A stretch of 64,000 bases of DNA from an uncultured bacterium (lineage in GTDB: Bacteria; Bacillota; Clostridia; Lachnospirales; Lachnospiraceae). This document shows positions 1-8,385 of the stretch, one piece after another. The position numbers and the translations under genes were made by a program. The stretch lies in assembly GCA_947383005.1 (NCBI GenBank), contig CANDBT010000022.1, positions 1 through 64,000 of the forward strand, in the 5' to 3' direction. Within the stretch, counting starts at the first letter, position 1; every line of letters begins with the position of its first letter. The notes under the pieces were generated by a model that had not been told where the DNA came from, did not search any database, and saw only the letters and a list, made by a program, of their open reading frames with translations.

Positions 1-395
1 GAGGGCGGAAATAGCGAGTGCCGAATTCACCGGAATTTCCGCAAGGCAGTACTAGTTACATTTGTTTCATTATTTCGGAGTTCTTCCTTATATTGTACCG
101 CAAAACAAGCGAATAATATAGAATAAATTAAAAAAACAGATGAAAAATTTATTTTTTTCTGGTATAATAGAAATAGTATTAAAATATTTCATACTGTTTT
201 TTGGACGGAGAAAAGGCTAAACTAAATTTATAATAACATACAGAAAATCTACTAGCAGAGTAACGTGAAATAAATGTAACAGTTCAGACGGAGTATCTTC
301 CTGCCCATCTGAACTGTTACAAATAAATAGCAAACTGGTCATGCAGGAGGGGCAGGCATAAGCCCCTCCCGTTTGGTTGTCAGAGGAGGAAGGCT
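1..395. other. Intergenic leader region
   Basis: No gene is visible here. The stretch holds a GGCGGAAAT/ATTTCCGC inverted repeat near position 5-43, a possible promoter with a TATAAT hexamer at 163-168, a 45-bp palindrome (276-320, listed separately), and a GC-rich hairpin GGAGGGGC/GCCCCTCC at 346-369 just before the ribosome site of the kinase gene. The last hairpin lacks a T-run, so it is more likely a leader structure than a terminator. Confidence 0.5.
276..320. repeat. Palindromic repeat, family B copy 1
   Basis: The arms GTAACAGTTCAGACGG and CCCATCTGAACTGTTAC form a near-perfect palindrome around a 12-base centre. Related copies occur at 20475-20520, 34702-34745, about 39512-39548 and 62119-62268. 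The family resembles REP or MITE-like intergenic repeats; no transposase for it is present in the window. Confidence 0.75.
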
Positions 396-1916
396 ATGCT
401 GCTGGTTTTGATTTTGTTTCTTGCCGTCTCATCGGTGGCGCTTTTTTTCCTGAAAAGGGATCGGCAGACGATATATTTGCTGGGACTCTGTTATAGTTTC
501 CTTTGCTTGTCCATTGGTATGACAGTCTGTTTGTCGAAGGTTGGCGGGCTGTCGCCGGAGCAGAAAAGTTTTTTGTTTCTGGATACACAGATTCAGCTTT
601 GGCTGTCTTATCGCATGTTCCCCTTCTGGAAATGGGGATATATGATTGTCCTTGGCTGGTATCTGTTTCCCACTTTCCTGTTGCTGACAGCAATGTATTA
701 CAGTATGGTTCCTGCAGTCCTCCGCTTTAGGAAAAACAGTTGGATGGTGTTTATTTTGCCGGCAATTAGTTTGGCAGTTTCCTATTCCGCTTTTTTCCCC
801 CGTTTGGCAAAAAGCGGTTTGGCTTTGCCGACGCTTCTGATGAAATTGTCTGCTGTCTGGGTTTATGGTTATATGACGGTAGCGGTAATTTTGCTCGTGT
901 ATGAGTATCGGGATATCATCATGCCGTACAACAAAAGGCAATTCCGTTATATTATGGTGTTTATCCTCTGTGTGGCTGTTCAGTATATGGTGTATGGGAT
1001 GCAGGGAGCCATTCCGATATACCGAATTTATTCGGCTGAATCTATGCCTTTGAACGGATGGCTTTATGCTGATTTCCTGACAGATATGCGGGGATTATAT
1101 CTGTTTTCACTGTTTACTTTGATTTCCGTATTGCTGGGAGTTTGGAATCTGAAAAACTATATGGTGGCGGATTGGAAGAAAAACCGGGAAGAGACCAGTA
1201 TTTACCGGAAATCTGATACGGCAAGGATGGGCGTGACCGTTTTTGTTCACAGTATTAAGAACCAGCTTTTGTCGAACAGAGTCCTTTGTAAAAAGATCCG
1301 GAAAGAGTTAGCCGGTGAATATCCTGATCAGAAAAAGCTGGAAGAGTATGCCCATATGCTGGAAGAAGTGAATGAAAGCATGTTGGGACGTATGGAAGAA
1401 TTGTATAAGAGTACGAAGCTCAATTACATTTCTTTATGCCCTATGACAGCAAGACAGATTGTGGATACGACATTGAAGCTGTTTCATAAAAAATATCCGG
1501 AAGTGCAGGTGAAGATTTCCGGTAAAATGGAAGGATCACTATTGGCTGATGAACAGCATTTGGGTGAGGCTTTATATAACCTGCTGACGAATGCCCATGA
1601 GGCGTTTTTGATGTCGGAGAAAGATAAAGAAGTTATAGAATTGGAGGTGTATTGCAAAGGTATATATTTAGGTTTTGAAATCCGGGACAATGGGAAAGGA
1701 ATCTCAAAACCGGAACGGCGAAGGATCTTTGATCCTTTTTACACAGACAAAAATACAAATTTTAATTGGGGAATGGGACTGTATTACGTGAGGGAGATCG
1801 TAAAAGGCCATTTGGGAAATTTAAGGTTGGAAAGCTATCCCGGAGAGGGTACAAGTTTTTTTGTAATGATCCCCCGGTATGAGCCGGGAAAAGCGGCAAA
1901 AAAATACAGGCTATAG
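396..1916 (+). CDS. Membrane sensor histidine kinase
   Basis: Autophosphorylating sensor of a two-component system. Roughly the first 260 residues are hydrophobic with about seven membrane segments, like the N-terminal 7TM sensor kinases. The cytoplasmic part has an H-box (FVHSIKNQLL, predicted phospho-His at residue 285), an N-box (LYNLLTNAHEAF) and G-boxes (RDNGKGIS, then WGMGLYYVREIV), all intact. AGAGGAGGA lies 6 bases before the ATG. The response regulator follows about 100 bp downstream, so the two are a likely pair. The ligand is unknown; the neighbouring amino-sugar genes make a sugar or cell-wall signal possible, but that is inference. Confidence 0.9.
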   Translation: MLLVLILFLAVSSVALFFLKRDRQTIYLLGLCYSFLCLSIGMTVCLSKVGGLSPEQKSFLFLDTQIQLWLSYRMFPFWKWGYMIVLGWYLFPTFLLLTAMYYSMVPAVLRFRKNSWMVFILPAISLAVSYSAFFPRLAKSGLALPTLLMKLSAVWVYGYMTVAVILLVYEYRDIIMPYNKRQFRYIMVFILCVAVQYMVYGMQGAIPIYRIYSAESMPLNGWLYADFLTDMRGLYLFSLFTLISVLLGVWNLKNYMVADWKKNREETSIYRKSDTARMGVTVFVHSIKNQLLSNRVLCKKIRKELAGEYPDQKKLEEYAHMLEEVNESMLGRMEELYKSTKLNYISLCPMTARQIVDTTLKLFHKKYPEVQVKISGKMEGSLLADEQHLGEALYNLLTNAHEAFLMSEKDKEVIELEVYCKGIYLGFEIRDNGKGISKPERRRIFDPFYTDKNTNFNWGMGLYYVREIVKGHLGNLRLESYPGEGTSFFVMIPRYEPGKAAKKYRL

Positions 1917-2017
1917 TTAGGGAATGGTTGATTATAGAATAAATAAGCAATGAGAAACAGGTTTGACCGCGGCCGGAAGAGATGATGGGGCGCAGCAGTA
2001 AGGAAGTGGGAATTAAC

Positions 2018-2695
2018 ATGATTCGAGTAGCAATAGTAGAAGATTTTGATTTGATTCGGGAAGATTTGTGTGAATTGATTGACAGGCAAACGGACATGGA
2101 GGTGGTTTGGCAGGCCGCCAGCGGCCAGGCAGCGGTAGAACAGGCCGGGGCAGAGGCAGCAGATATTATTTTGATGGATATTGAGATGGAAACCAGCAAT
2201 GCTGGAATAGTGGCTACAGAGCAGATACGAGACAGAAATCAGGAACAAAAGGTAATTTTTTTGACAATACATGAGACAAATCCCATGATTATCTCAGCTA
2301 TGGGAACAGGAGCAGTAGATTATGTGGTGAAAGGGTGTTCGGAAGAAAATATCCTTAATCATATCCGCAATGCCTATGAAGGCCGGCCGGTGATGGAGTC
2401 GCGGATTCAGGAAACAGTTATGCGGGAATATACCCGGCTCCAGCGTTCGGAAAAGAGCTTATTGTTTTTTATTAACAATGTATCTCAGTTGACATCTGCG
2501 GAACGGGAGCTGGTAAGGCTTCTGCTTGAGGGAAAGAAGGTCAGGGAGATAGCCCAGATCCGTTGCGTGGAAATGATCACGGTTAAGACACAGATTAAAG
2601 GGTTGCTGAGAAAGTTTGGATGTGCCAGGACAAAGGAAATTGTGCTGATGATCCAGGAATTAAATATTTCACATCTTTTCTGTTCTCAGTCATAA
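2018..2695 (+). CDS. Response regulator, LuxR/NarL-like
   Basis: Partner of the upstream kinase. The receiver domain spans residues 1-120 with acidic VEDFD near the start, phospho-acceptor Asp54 in ILMDIEM, and a conserved Lys in VVKG. Residues about 155-210 form a LuxR-type HTH (LTSAERELVRLLLEGK, then EMITVKTQIKGLLRKFG), somewhat divergent from the usual consensus. I chose the ATG at 2018 because a purine-rich site (AGGAAGTGGG) precedes it; an in-frame ATG at 1982 would add 12 unrelated residues. Probably a transcriptional activator; its targets may include the downstream nag genes. Confidence 0.88.
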   Translation: MIRVAIVEDFDLIREDLCELIDRQTDMEVVWQAASGQAAVEQAGAEAADIILMDIEMETSNAGIVATEQIRDRNQEQKVIFLTIHETNPMIISAMGTGAVDYVVKGCSEENILNHIRNAYEGRPVMESRIQETVMREYTRLQRSEKSLLFFINNVSQLTSAERELVRLLLEGKKVREIAQIRCVEMITVKTQIKGLLRKFGCARTKEIVLMIQELNISHLFCSQS

Positions 2696-2731
2696 AGGGA
2701 ATGGCTTTGGCGGGAAACGGAGGGAATGGAT

Positions 2732-3550
2732 ATGAAACGCGAGTACTACAGTTATGATAAAAGTCAGTTGATGAATGCGCCGAAAATGCCCTTGTATTGC
2801 CTGGAAGATGATGATGAGGTTTTTCGGCAGATGGCAAGGCAAATGGTTGAGGAGATAGAAAATCATAATGCAAGAGGGGAAAGGACTATTTTTATTTGTC
2901 CTGTAGGGCCTGTGGGGCAGTATCCGTATTTTGTGGAAATGATCAATGAAAAATGGATCAGTTTAAGGCAGGTTTGGTTTATCAATATGGATGAATATTT
3001 AGATGAACATTGCCAGTGGGTGCCGAAGGATCATCCGTTAAGCTTTCGCGGTTTTATGGAGCGGAAAGTGTATTCCCGGATACGGCCGGAGCTGGTGATG
3101 CCGCCTGGCCAAAGGATTTTTCCTGATCCTAACGACGTGCAGGCTATTCCTAAATTGATTGAAAATCTGAGGGGGGTGGATGTTGTTTTTGGCGGTATCG
3201 ACGATAGCGGCCACGTAGCGTTTAATGAAGCTGACGGTTCTATGTCGGCAGAAGAATTTTTGGCACAAAAGACGCGGGTATTGAAGATTAGCCCGGAAAC
3301 ACAGACAACTAACGCTAGCGGAGATTTCGGCGGCGCATTGGAGGATATGCCTCATTATTGCGTGACAATCGGGATGGATGAAATTGTCCACGCGAGAAAA
3401 ATACGTCTGGCTTGTTTGGGAAATCGGCACCGGGCAGCGGTACGCAGGCTGGGATATGGTGATATGACACCGGAATTTCCTGTGAGCCTTTTGCGGAACC
3501 ATCCGGATATTACGCTGACTTTTCCTGAGACAGTGGCTATGTGCGGCTGA
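2732..3550 (+). CDS. Glucosamine-6-phosphate isomerase-like protein
   Basis: Member of the NagB/6-phosphogluconolactonase fold, expected to convert glucosamine-6-phosphate to fructose-6-phosphate and ammonia. Visible family signatures are MDEYLDEH (active-site Asp/Glu), HPLSFRG, and GGIDDSGHVAFNEA, which corresponds to the GIGxDGHIAFNEP motif of NagB with the catalytic His kept. At 272 residues it matches the family size. The ATG at 2732 lies 7 bases after GGAGGG; the ATG at 2726 is too close to that site. It lies directly before nagA, the usual partner, which supports an amino-sugar catabolic role. The divergent motif means a paralogue with different specificity is possible. Confidence 0.8.
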   Translation: MKREYYSYDKSQLMNAPKMPLYCLEDDDEVFRQMARQMVEEIENHNARGERTIFICPVGPVGQYPYFVEMINEKWISLRQVWFINMDEYLDEHCQWVPKDHPLSFRGFMERKVYSRIRPELVMPPGQRIFPDPNDVQAIPKLIENLRGVDVVFGGIDDSGHVAFNEADGSMSAEEFLAQKTRVLKISPETQTTNASGDFGGALEDMPHYCVTIGMDEIVHARKIRLACLGNRHRAAVRRLGYGDMTPEFPVSLLRNHPDITLTFPETVAMCG

Positions 3551-3707
3551 TTTTTATCGTAATTCCATGCTCTTTGGGGTGTTGCCATGCGGCTTCATTT
3601 TTGCGAGATCCGGTGCTGGGGCGAGAACTGCCCCTCTGCAAAGCAGTATGGGTTAAGGAGTATCCCAAAGGGTATAGGTCTGGGACAGAAAAAGGAGATA
3701 AGACAGG

Positions 3708-4868
3708 ATGAGAATGTTACTAAAAGGCGGGCGGATATACCGAAATCGCAGCTTTATTTTCCGCGATATTTTCATTGAGGATCAGATCATCTCTGAAATT
3801 GGCAGGGATCTGGAGGATGAGGGCGCTTTCATATTGGATTTGAAGGGGATGAGGATTGTACCGGGATTTTTCGACGTGCATACTCATGGGGCAGCAGGGG
3901 TAGATGTCAATGCGGCAACAGCAGAAGATTTTGAAAAAATATGCCGGTTCCAGGCCAGCCAGGGAGTAACAAACTGGCTGGCATCCGTGCTGACGGATAC
4001 GGAAGAACAGACGCTCTGGTGCATAGGCCAGTATAATCGGTGGAAGCAGGCAGAGCATTGCGGGGCAAATCTGATGGGGGTTCATTTGGAAGGACCGTTT
4101 CTGGCAGCGCAGTATAAAGGTGCTATGCCGGAGGAGCTGCTGCGAAAGCCGGATTTGAAGCTGGTTAAGAAATACCAGCAGGCGGCAGGCGGAGATATTC
4201 GTTATATGACCGTATCACCGGAGCTGGAGGGGATGAACGCTTTGATTCCGGAGATACGTGATCTGGGAATTGTGGTAGCTATCGGCCATTCGGGGGCAGA
4301 TTATGAGACGGCCAGGAAAGCTATTGCCGGAGGGGCTATGGCAGCGACTCATACCGGCAATGCCATGAGGCTTTTGCATCAGCATGAACCGGCTATCTGG
4401 GGGGCAGTATTGGAGAACGACGAAATTTATTGTGAGATTATCAGTGATGGACGTCATCTTCATCCAGGTACGGTGCGGCTGATTCTTAAAACTAAAGGAA
4501 TGGACCGGGTGGTTGCCGTCACCGATTCCATTATGGCAGCCGGATTAGCTGACGGCGTGTACAAGCTTGGGGTCAATGATGTGGTGGTGAAAGACAAAGA
4601 TGCGCGTTTGGTATCTAACGGGAACCGGGCGGGAAGCACATTGACAGCCAGTGAGGCGCTGATCAATTTGATGGATTTTACGAAAAAGCCATTGGAGGAT
4701 ATCTTGCCGCTGCTGACGGAAAACCCGGCAAAGCTTATCGGCGTCTATGACCGGATCGGTTCTATAGAGGAAGGAAAGAACGCGGATTTGGTTGTGTTGG
4801 ATAACCGGTACAGGGTATGCCGGACGATTGTCGGTGGAAGGAGCGTATTTGAGGCCGAAAGCAGATAG
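3708..4868 (+). CDS. nagA: N-acetylglucosamine-6-phosphate deacetylase
   Basis: Cytoplasmic amidohydrolase that removes acetate from GlcNAc-6-phosphate, giving the substrate of the isomerase upstream. Family motifs are all present: HTHGAAGVDV (metal-binding), GVHLEGPF, IGHSGADYE, THTGNAM (variant of THLFNAM), DGRHLHPG and the catalytic Asp in VTDSIMAAG. The length of 386 residues is typical. The ATG at 3708 follows AAGGAGATAAGACAGG. The gene is about 160 bp downstream of the NagB-like gene, on the same strand, probably in one transcription unit. Confidence 0.93.
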   Translation: MRMLLKGGRIYRNRSFIFRDIFIEDQIISEIGRDLEDEGAFILDLKGMRIVPGFFDVHTHGAAGVDVNAATAEDFEKICRFQASQGVTNWLASVLTDTEEQTLWCIGQYNRWKQAEHCGANLMGVHLEGPFLAAQYKGAMPEELLRKPDLKLVKKYQQAAGGDIRYMTVSPELEGMNALIPEIRDLGIVVAIGHSGADYETARKAIAGGAMAATHTGNAMRLLHQHEPAIWGAVLENDEIYCEIISDGRHLHPGTVRLILKTKGMDRVVAVTDSIMAAGLADGVYKLGVNDVVVKDKDARLVSNGNRAGSTLTASEALINLMDFTKKPLEDILPLLTENPAKLIGVYDRIGSIEEGKNADLVVLDNRYRVCRTIVGGRSVFEAESR

Positions 4869-4930
4869 GTGGCATGGCTGATTGTCTGGTTAGGCAAAAA
4901 GACGGCAAGGCAGGATAGGGATACTGATTT

Positions 4931-5731
4931 ATGAATGGGGATAGTTGGTATAATGCAATTTTCTTGGTTGTCAGTTTTGGAGCGTCGGTAATCGGATCAA
5001 TCTGCGGTATTGGAGGCGGGGTGTTGATAAAGCCGATGTTGGATACTCTGGGAGTTTTCAGCGTGGCGGCGATTAGTTTCCTTTCCGGATGTACCGTATT
5101 GTCGATGACTTGCTATTCGGTGGTCAAGGCAAAACTGAGCGGGGAATCCCAGGTGGATACACGGGTGGGCACTCCGCTGGCAGTTGGGGCTGCCATAGGA
5201 GGAGTGGCCGGGAAAATGATGTTTCAATATCTGTCCGGTTTATTTCCGGATAAGAATAGGGTAGGGGCAATTCAGGCGATATGTTTATTAATGATTACTT
5301 TGGGGACAATAGGGTATACAATAGAAAAAAATAAGATTAAAACCCATCAGGTGAGTGGGTTGCCGGCCTGTATTTTTATTGGCCTGGCGCTTGGGATTTG
5401 TTCATCTTTTCTGGGGATCGGCGGAGGGCCGATTAACTTGGTGGTGCTGTTTTTCTTTTTCTCCATGGACACAAAGACAGCAGCGCAGAATTCACTGTAT
5501 ATTATCTTGTTCTCTCAGGCGGCCAGCCTTATCAATACCCTGGTGACAGGGACTGTGCCTGAGTTCGGCTTTATGTCGCTGGCGCTGATGGTGGCTGGCG
5601 GGTTCCTTGGAGGAATGGCAGGGCGTATGGTGAATCGAAGAATTCATGCGAAGATGGTGAACCAACTGTTTATCGGGCTGATGGTAGCGATTATGCTGAC
5701 TTGCGTATATAATATTATCCACTTTTTGTAG
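4931..5731 (+). CDS. TauE/SafE family membrane permease
   Basis: Predicted anion/sulfonate exporter of the TauE/SafE (DUF81) family. The 266 residues are mostly hydrophobic with about eight membrane segments and the two-fold internal repeat of the family: GSICGIGGGVLIKP in the first half and CSSFLGIGGGPINLVVL in the second. It follows nagA by 62 bp on the same strand. The substrate cannot be told from sequence; organic acid or sulfur-containing anions are known for relatives. Confidence 0.88.
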   Translation: MNGDSWYNAIFLVVSFGASVIGSICGIGGGVLIKPMLDTLGVFSVAAISFLSGCTVLSMTCYSVVKAKLSGESQVDTRVGTPLAVGAAIGGVAGKMMFQYLSGLFPDKNRVGAIQAICLLMITLGTIGYTIEKNKIKTHQVSGLPACIFIGLALGICSSFLGIGGGPINLVVLFFFFSMDTKTAAQNSLYIILFSQAASLINTLVTGTVPEFGFMSLALMVAGGFLGGMAGRMVNRRIHAKMVNQLFIGLMVAIMLTCVYNIIHFL

Positions 5732-6195
5732 GGAATGGCAATGGTGGAAATAGATATAAGGTAAACAGCATGGTGAGCCAGGGGGAATCATGGGTGTTAT
5801 ATAGATTTAAGCAATAAGGAAGGCGGGGGCTTCCAGCCGGGGCGCCAGGACCGTGATTGTGGCAATTCCCAAGAGGGGAGGGCCGAATGTGGCGTATCCG
5901 GGGAATATCTTGCCGTCCCACGGCAGTTACGTTCATCGATATTCTGTGGACAGTACCTGCTATACCTGTGGGATATGAGCCATCACCAATTAAAGGGAGC
6001 TGTTCCGAAAGGGGCAGTTCCTTTTGCGTCTATGCGCAGCCCCATGCAGAGGAAGTATGCCGCAGAAGCGGCATATGGGGGCGCGGCGAGAAGGGGAACA
6101 TGGCTCTTCCCTGCTCGATTTTATGTATAGGTTCGCTTCACAACTTGTCTGTTCTTTTCATAAGATAAGGAAAGAAGTTTTTAGGAGACAAATTG
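5732..6195. other. Intergenic region with a palindromic repeat
   Basis: No convincing gene; a 103-residue frame at 5857-6168 has low-complexity, unrelated sequence. From about 6030 to 6125 it carries one degenerate copy of the hairpin repeat found tandemly at 40096-40430 (shared blocks: CATGCAGAGGAAGTATGCC, GCGCGGCGAG, and TGGCTCTTCCCTGCTCGATT). Confidence 0.6.
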
Positions 6196-7260
6196 ATGAA
6201 GATATGTATTGATGCAGGCCATTATGGTAAATACAATCGTAGTCCGGCAGACGGACGTTACTATGAATCAGATTTGACCTGGAAACTGCATTTGCTGCAG
6301 AAGAAATATCTGGAGGCATATGGGGTTCAGGTTGTGACAACACGTTCGGATAAAAATACGGACAGAGGGCTTTATGATCGGGGAGCGGCATCCCGGGGAT
6401 GTGTGTTGTTTATCTCCGATCATACCAATGCGGTGGGAACAGGGGTAAATAATTCTGTGGATTATCCGGCTGCTTATTGTGCCATTAATGGCAGCGCGGA
6501 CGGTATCGGCATGGCTTTAGCTCAATGTGTGGAACGGGTTATGGGTACACAGCAGCCAGCGCGAATCGAGCATAGACGGGGGCAGAATGGCGATTATTAC
6601 GGTGTGCTGCGGGGAGCTACGTCGGTAGGGACACCAGGACTGATTCTGGAGCATTCTTTTCATACAAATAAGCAGGTTGTCCGGTGGCTTATGGATGATG
6701 GCAATTTGGATCGCCTGGCACGAGCGGAAGCGGAGACAATTGCTCTATATTATAACTTAATCGACCCTATTCCCGAGAAAAAATCCGGATGGAGGGAGGA
6801 AGATGGCGGATGGCGTTTCTATCTGGGCAATACAGGGGAACCGGTTCGCAATGACTGGTATAAAGACGGTGAGGATTGGTATTGGTTTGACGGAGCAGGG
6901 ATGATGGTGCATGATACCTGGAAGGCTGGTAATGACGGAAAATGGTACTTTTTAAATCCGGACGGAACTATGGCTTGGAATCAGTGGGCAGTCTGGAAGG
7001 GGAATCTGTATTGGCTGACAAAAGACGGGAGCATGTTTGAAGGGGAAATGTGCATGAGCACGGATGAGAACGGTGCGTTCATCCCCTGGAATGTTACACG
7101 AAAAATGACTGAGGTACCGTTAAAAAAAGAACCAGTGAAAAGGGCGATGGACGGGAATGCGGGCGAGACTGTTAGAAGAAAGGCATGTAAGAGGATAAAA
7201 AAGAGCAGGAAAACAAGAAAGTTTAAAAAGAAAAAATATAAAAAAACATTACGATTTTAA
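6196..7260 (+). CDS. N-acetylmuramoyl-L-alanine amidase with cell-wall-binding repeats
   Basis: Zinc amidase that cleaves the lactyl-peptide bond of peptidoglycan. The Amidase_3 domain (about residues 1-190) shows IDAGHYG, a Glu in YYESDLTW, ISDHTNAVG and the catalytic Glu in LILEHSFHTN. Residues about 200-285 contain aromatic/Gly repeats (WRFYLGNTGEPVRNDWY, DWYWFDGAGMM, KWYFLNPDGTMAWN) like choline/cell-wall-binding modules. I see no signal peptide: the domain starts directly at MKICIDAG. The last 40 residues are extremely basic (KFKKKKYKK). The ATG at 6196 follows TTAGGAGAC; a TTG one codon earlier also reads in frame. Missing export signal plus a Lys tail suggests release by lysis or holin, or interaction with teichoic acid or nucleic acid. 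Confidence 0.88.
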   Translation: MKICIDAGHYGKYNRSPADGRYYESDLTWKLHLLQKKYLEAYGVQVVTTRSDKNTDRGLYDRGAASRGCVLFISDHTNAVGTGVNNSVDYPAAYCAINGSADGIGMALAQCVERVMGTQQPARIEHRRGQNGDYYGVLRGATSVGTPGLILEHSFHTNKQVVRWLMDDGNLDRLARAEAETIALYYNLIDPIPEKKSGWREEDGGWRFYLGNTGEPVRNDWYKDGEDWYWFDGAGMMVHDTWKAGNDGKWYFLNPDGTMAWNQWAVWKGNLYWLTKDGSMFEGEMCMSTDENGAFIPWNVTRKMTEVPLKKEPVKRAMDGNAGETVRRKACKRIKKSRKTRKFKKKKYKKTLRF

Positions 7261-7367
7261 GAAGTCTATGTATCTTTAAAAAGAGTTATGATATACTTAA
7301 CAGAAAAAGAAAATTCTAACACTATCTACCGCAAGGTATAGTAAAAGGGAAAGAACGGAGTGCGGGA

Positions 7368-8372
7368 ATGGCAAAAAGATACGACTTGATTATCATTGGC
7401 TCTGGCCCGGCAGGGCTGGCGGCGGCAATTTATGCCCAACGGGCGAGGCTGAACACTTTGGTACTTGAAAAGGAGATGATGAGCGGCGGACAGGTGCTGA
7501 ATACTTATGAAGTTGACAATTATCCGGGACTTCCGGGGATTAACGGATTTGAGCTGGGCACAAAATTCCGTCAGCACGCGGATGGGTTGGAAGCGGTTTT
7601 TGCGGAAGATGAAGTTTTGCGGATAGAGTTGCTCAAAACAGAGGAGAGACTGCAGGCAGCGGAGCTGCGGCTTTTCGGACTGTCTTCCGGTCAAGACGAA
7701 CGTCATGATTTACCCGAAGCATTGGTGTGGAAACAAGTAGTGGGGAAAAGGGATGTGTATCAGGCAAAGGCTGTGATTGTCGCTGCGGGGGCGACTCATC
7801 GGAAACTGGGCGTGCCGGGGGAAGAAGAGCTGGCAGGAAAAGGAATCAGTTATTGTGCTACTTGTGACGGTGCGTTTTTTAAAAGGAAAGTAACGGCTGT
7901 TATAGGCGGCGGGGACGTGGCTTTGGAGGATGCTGTTTTTTTGTCACGGATGTGTGAGCGGGTTTATCTGATTCATCGCCGGGATCAGTTGCGAGGGGCG
8001 AAGTCTTTGCAGGAAAAGGTATTTGCTACTGAGAATATAACCGTTATTTGGGATACGGTAGTAGAACGGATATTGGGTGAGGAAAGGGTTCGTGCGTTAA
8101 GCCTAAGAAACAAAAAGACAGGGGAAGCCTTTGAATTGGCGCTGGACGGCGTGTTTATCGCTGTGGGAATTACTCCCAATACCCGGCCTTATGAGGGGCT
8201 GCTGGAATTGGAGAACGGATATATCCGTGCAGACGAGGAGGGAAATACCAGTGTACCGGGGATTTATGCGGCGGGAGATGCACGGACAAAACGGCTCAGG
8301 CAGATAGTCACAGCGGTTGCGGACGGAGCTAATGCCGTGACCAGCGCGGAACGTTATCTGATCGAGCATTAA
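7368..8372 (+). CDS. trxB: Thioredoxin reductase
   Basis: FAD flavoenzyme that passes electrons from NADPH to thioredoxin. FAD-binding GSGPAGLAAAIYAQRA lies at the N-terminus, the redox dithiol is CATCDGAFF, the NADPH site is GGGDVALEDAVFLSR, and the C-terminal FAD motif is GIYAAGDA. At 334 residues it is about 20-25 longer than the typical enzyme: an insertion around residues 85-115 (rich in Leu/Glu, GLSSGQDERHDLPEAL) precedes VIVAAGATHRKLGVPGE. The redox centres are intact, so it should be active. It is separated by about 110 bp from the amidase and only 13 bp from the next gene. Confidence 0.92.
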   Translation: MAKRYDLIIIGSGPAGLAAAIYAQRARLNTLVLEKEMMSGGQVLNTYEVDNYPGLPGINGFELGTKFRQHADGLEAVFAEDEVLRIELLKTEERLQAAELRLFGLSSGQDERHDLPEALVWKQVVGKRDVYQAKAVIVAAGATHRKLGVPGEEELAGKGISYCATCDGAFFKRKVTAVIGGGDVALEDAVFLSRMCERVYLIHRRDQLRGAKSLQEKVFATENITVIWDTVVERILGEERVRALSLRNKKTGEAFELALDGVFIAVGITPNTRPYEGLLELENGYIRADEEGNTSVPGIYAAGDARTKRLRQIVTAVADGANAVTSAERYLIEH

Positions 8373-8385
8373 GGAGGCAAGGCGA

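Noticed and set aside
5857-6168. Open frame of 103 codons in the gap before the amidase
   Set aside because: Composed partly of the family C repeat; no domain and no coding-like pattern.
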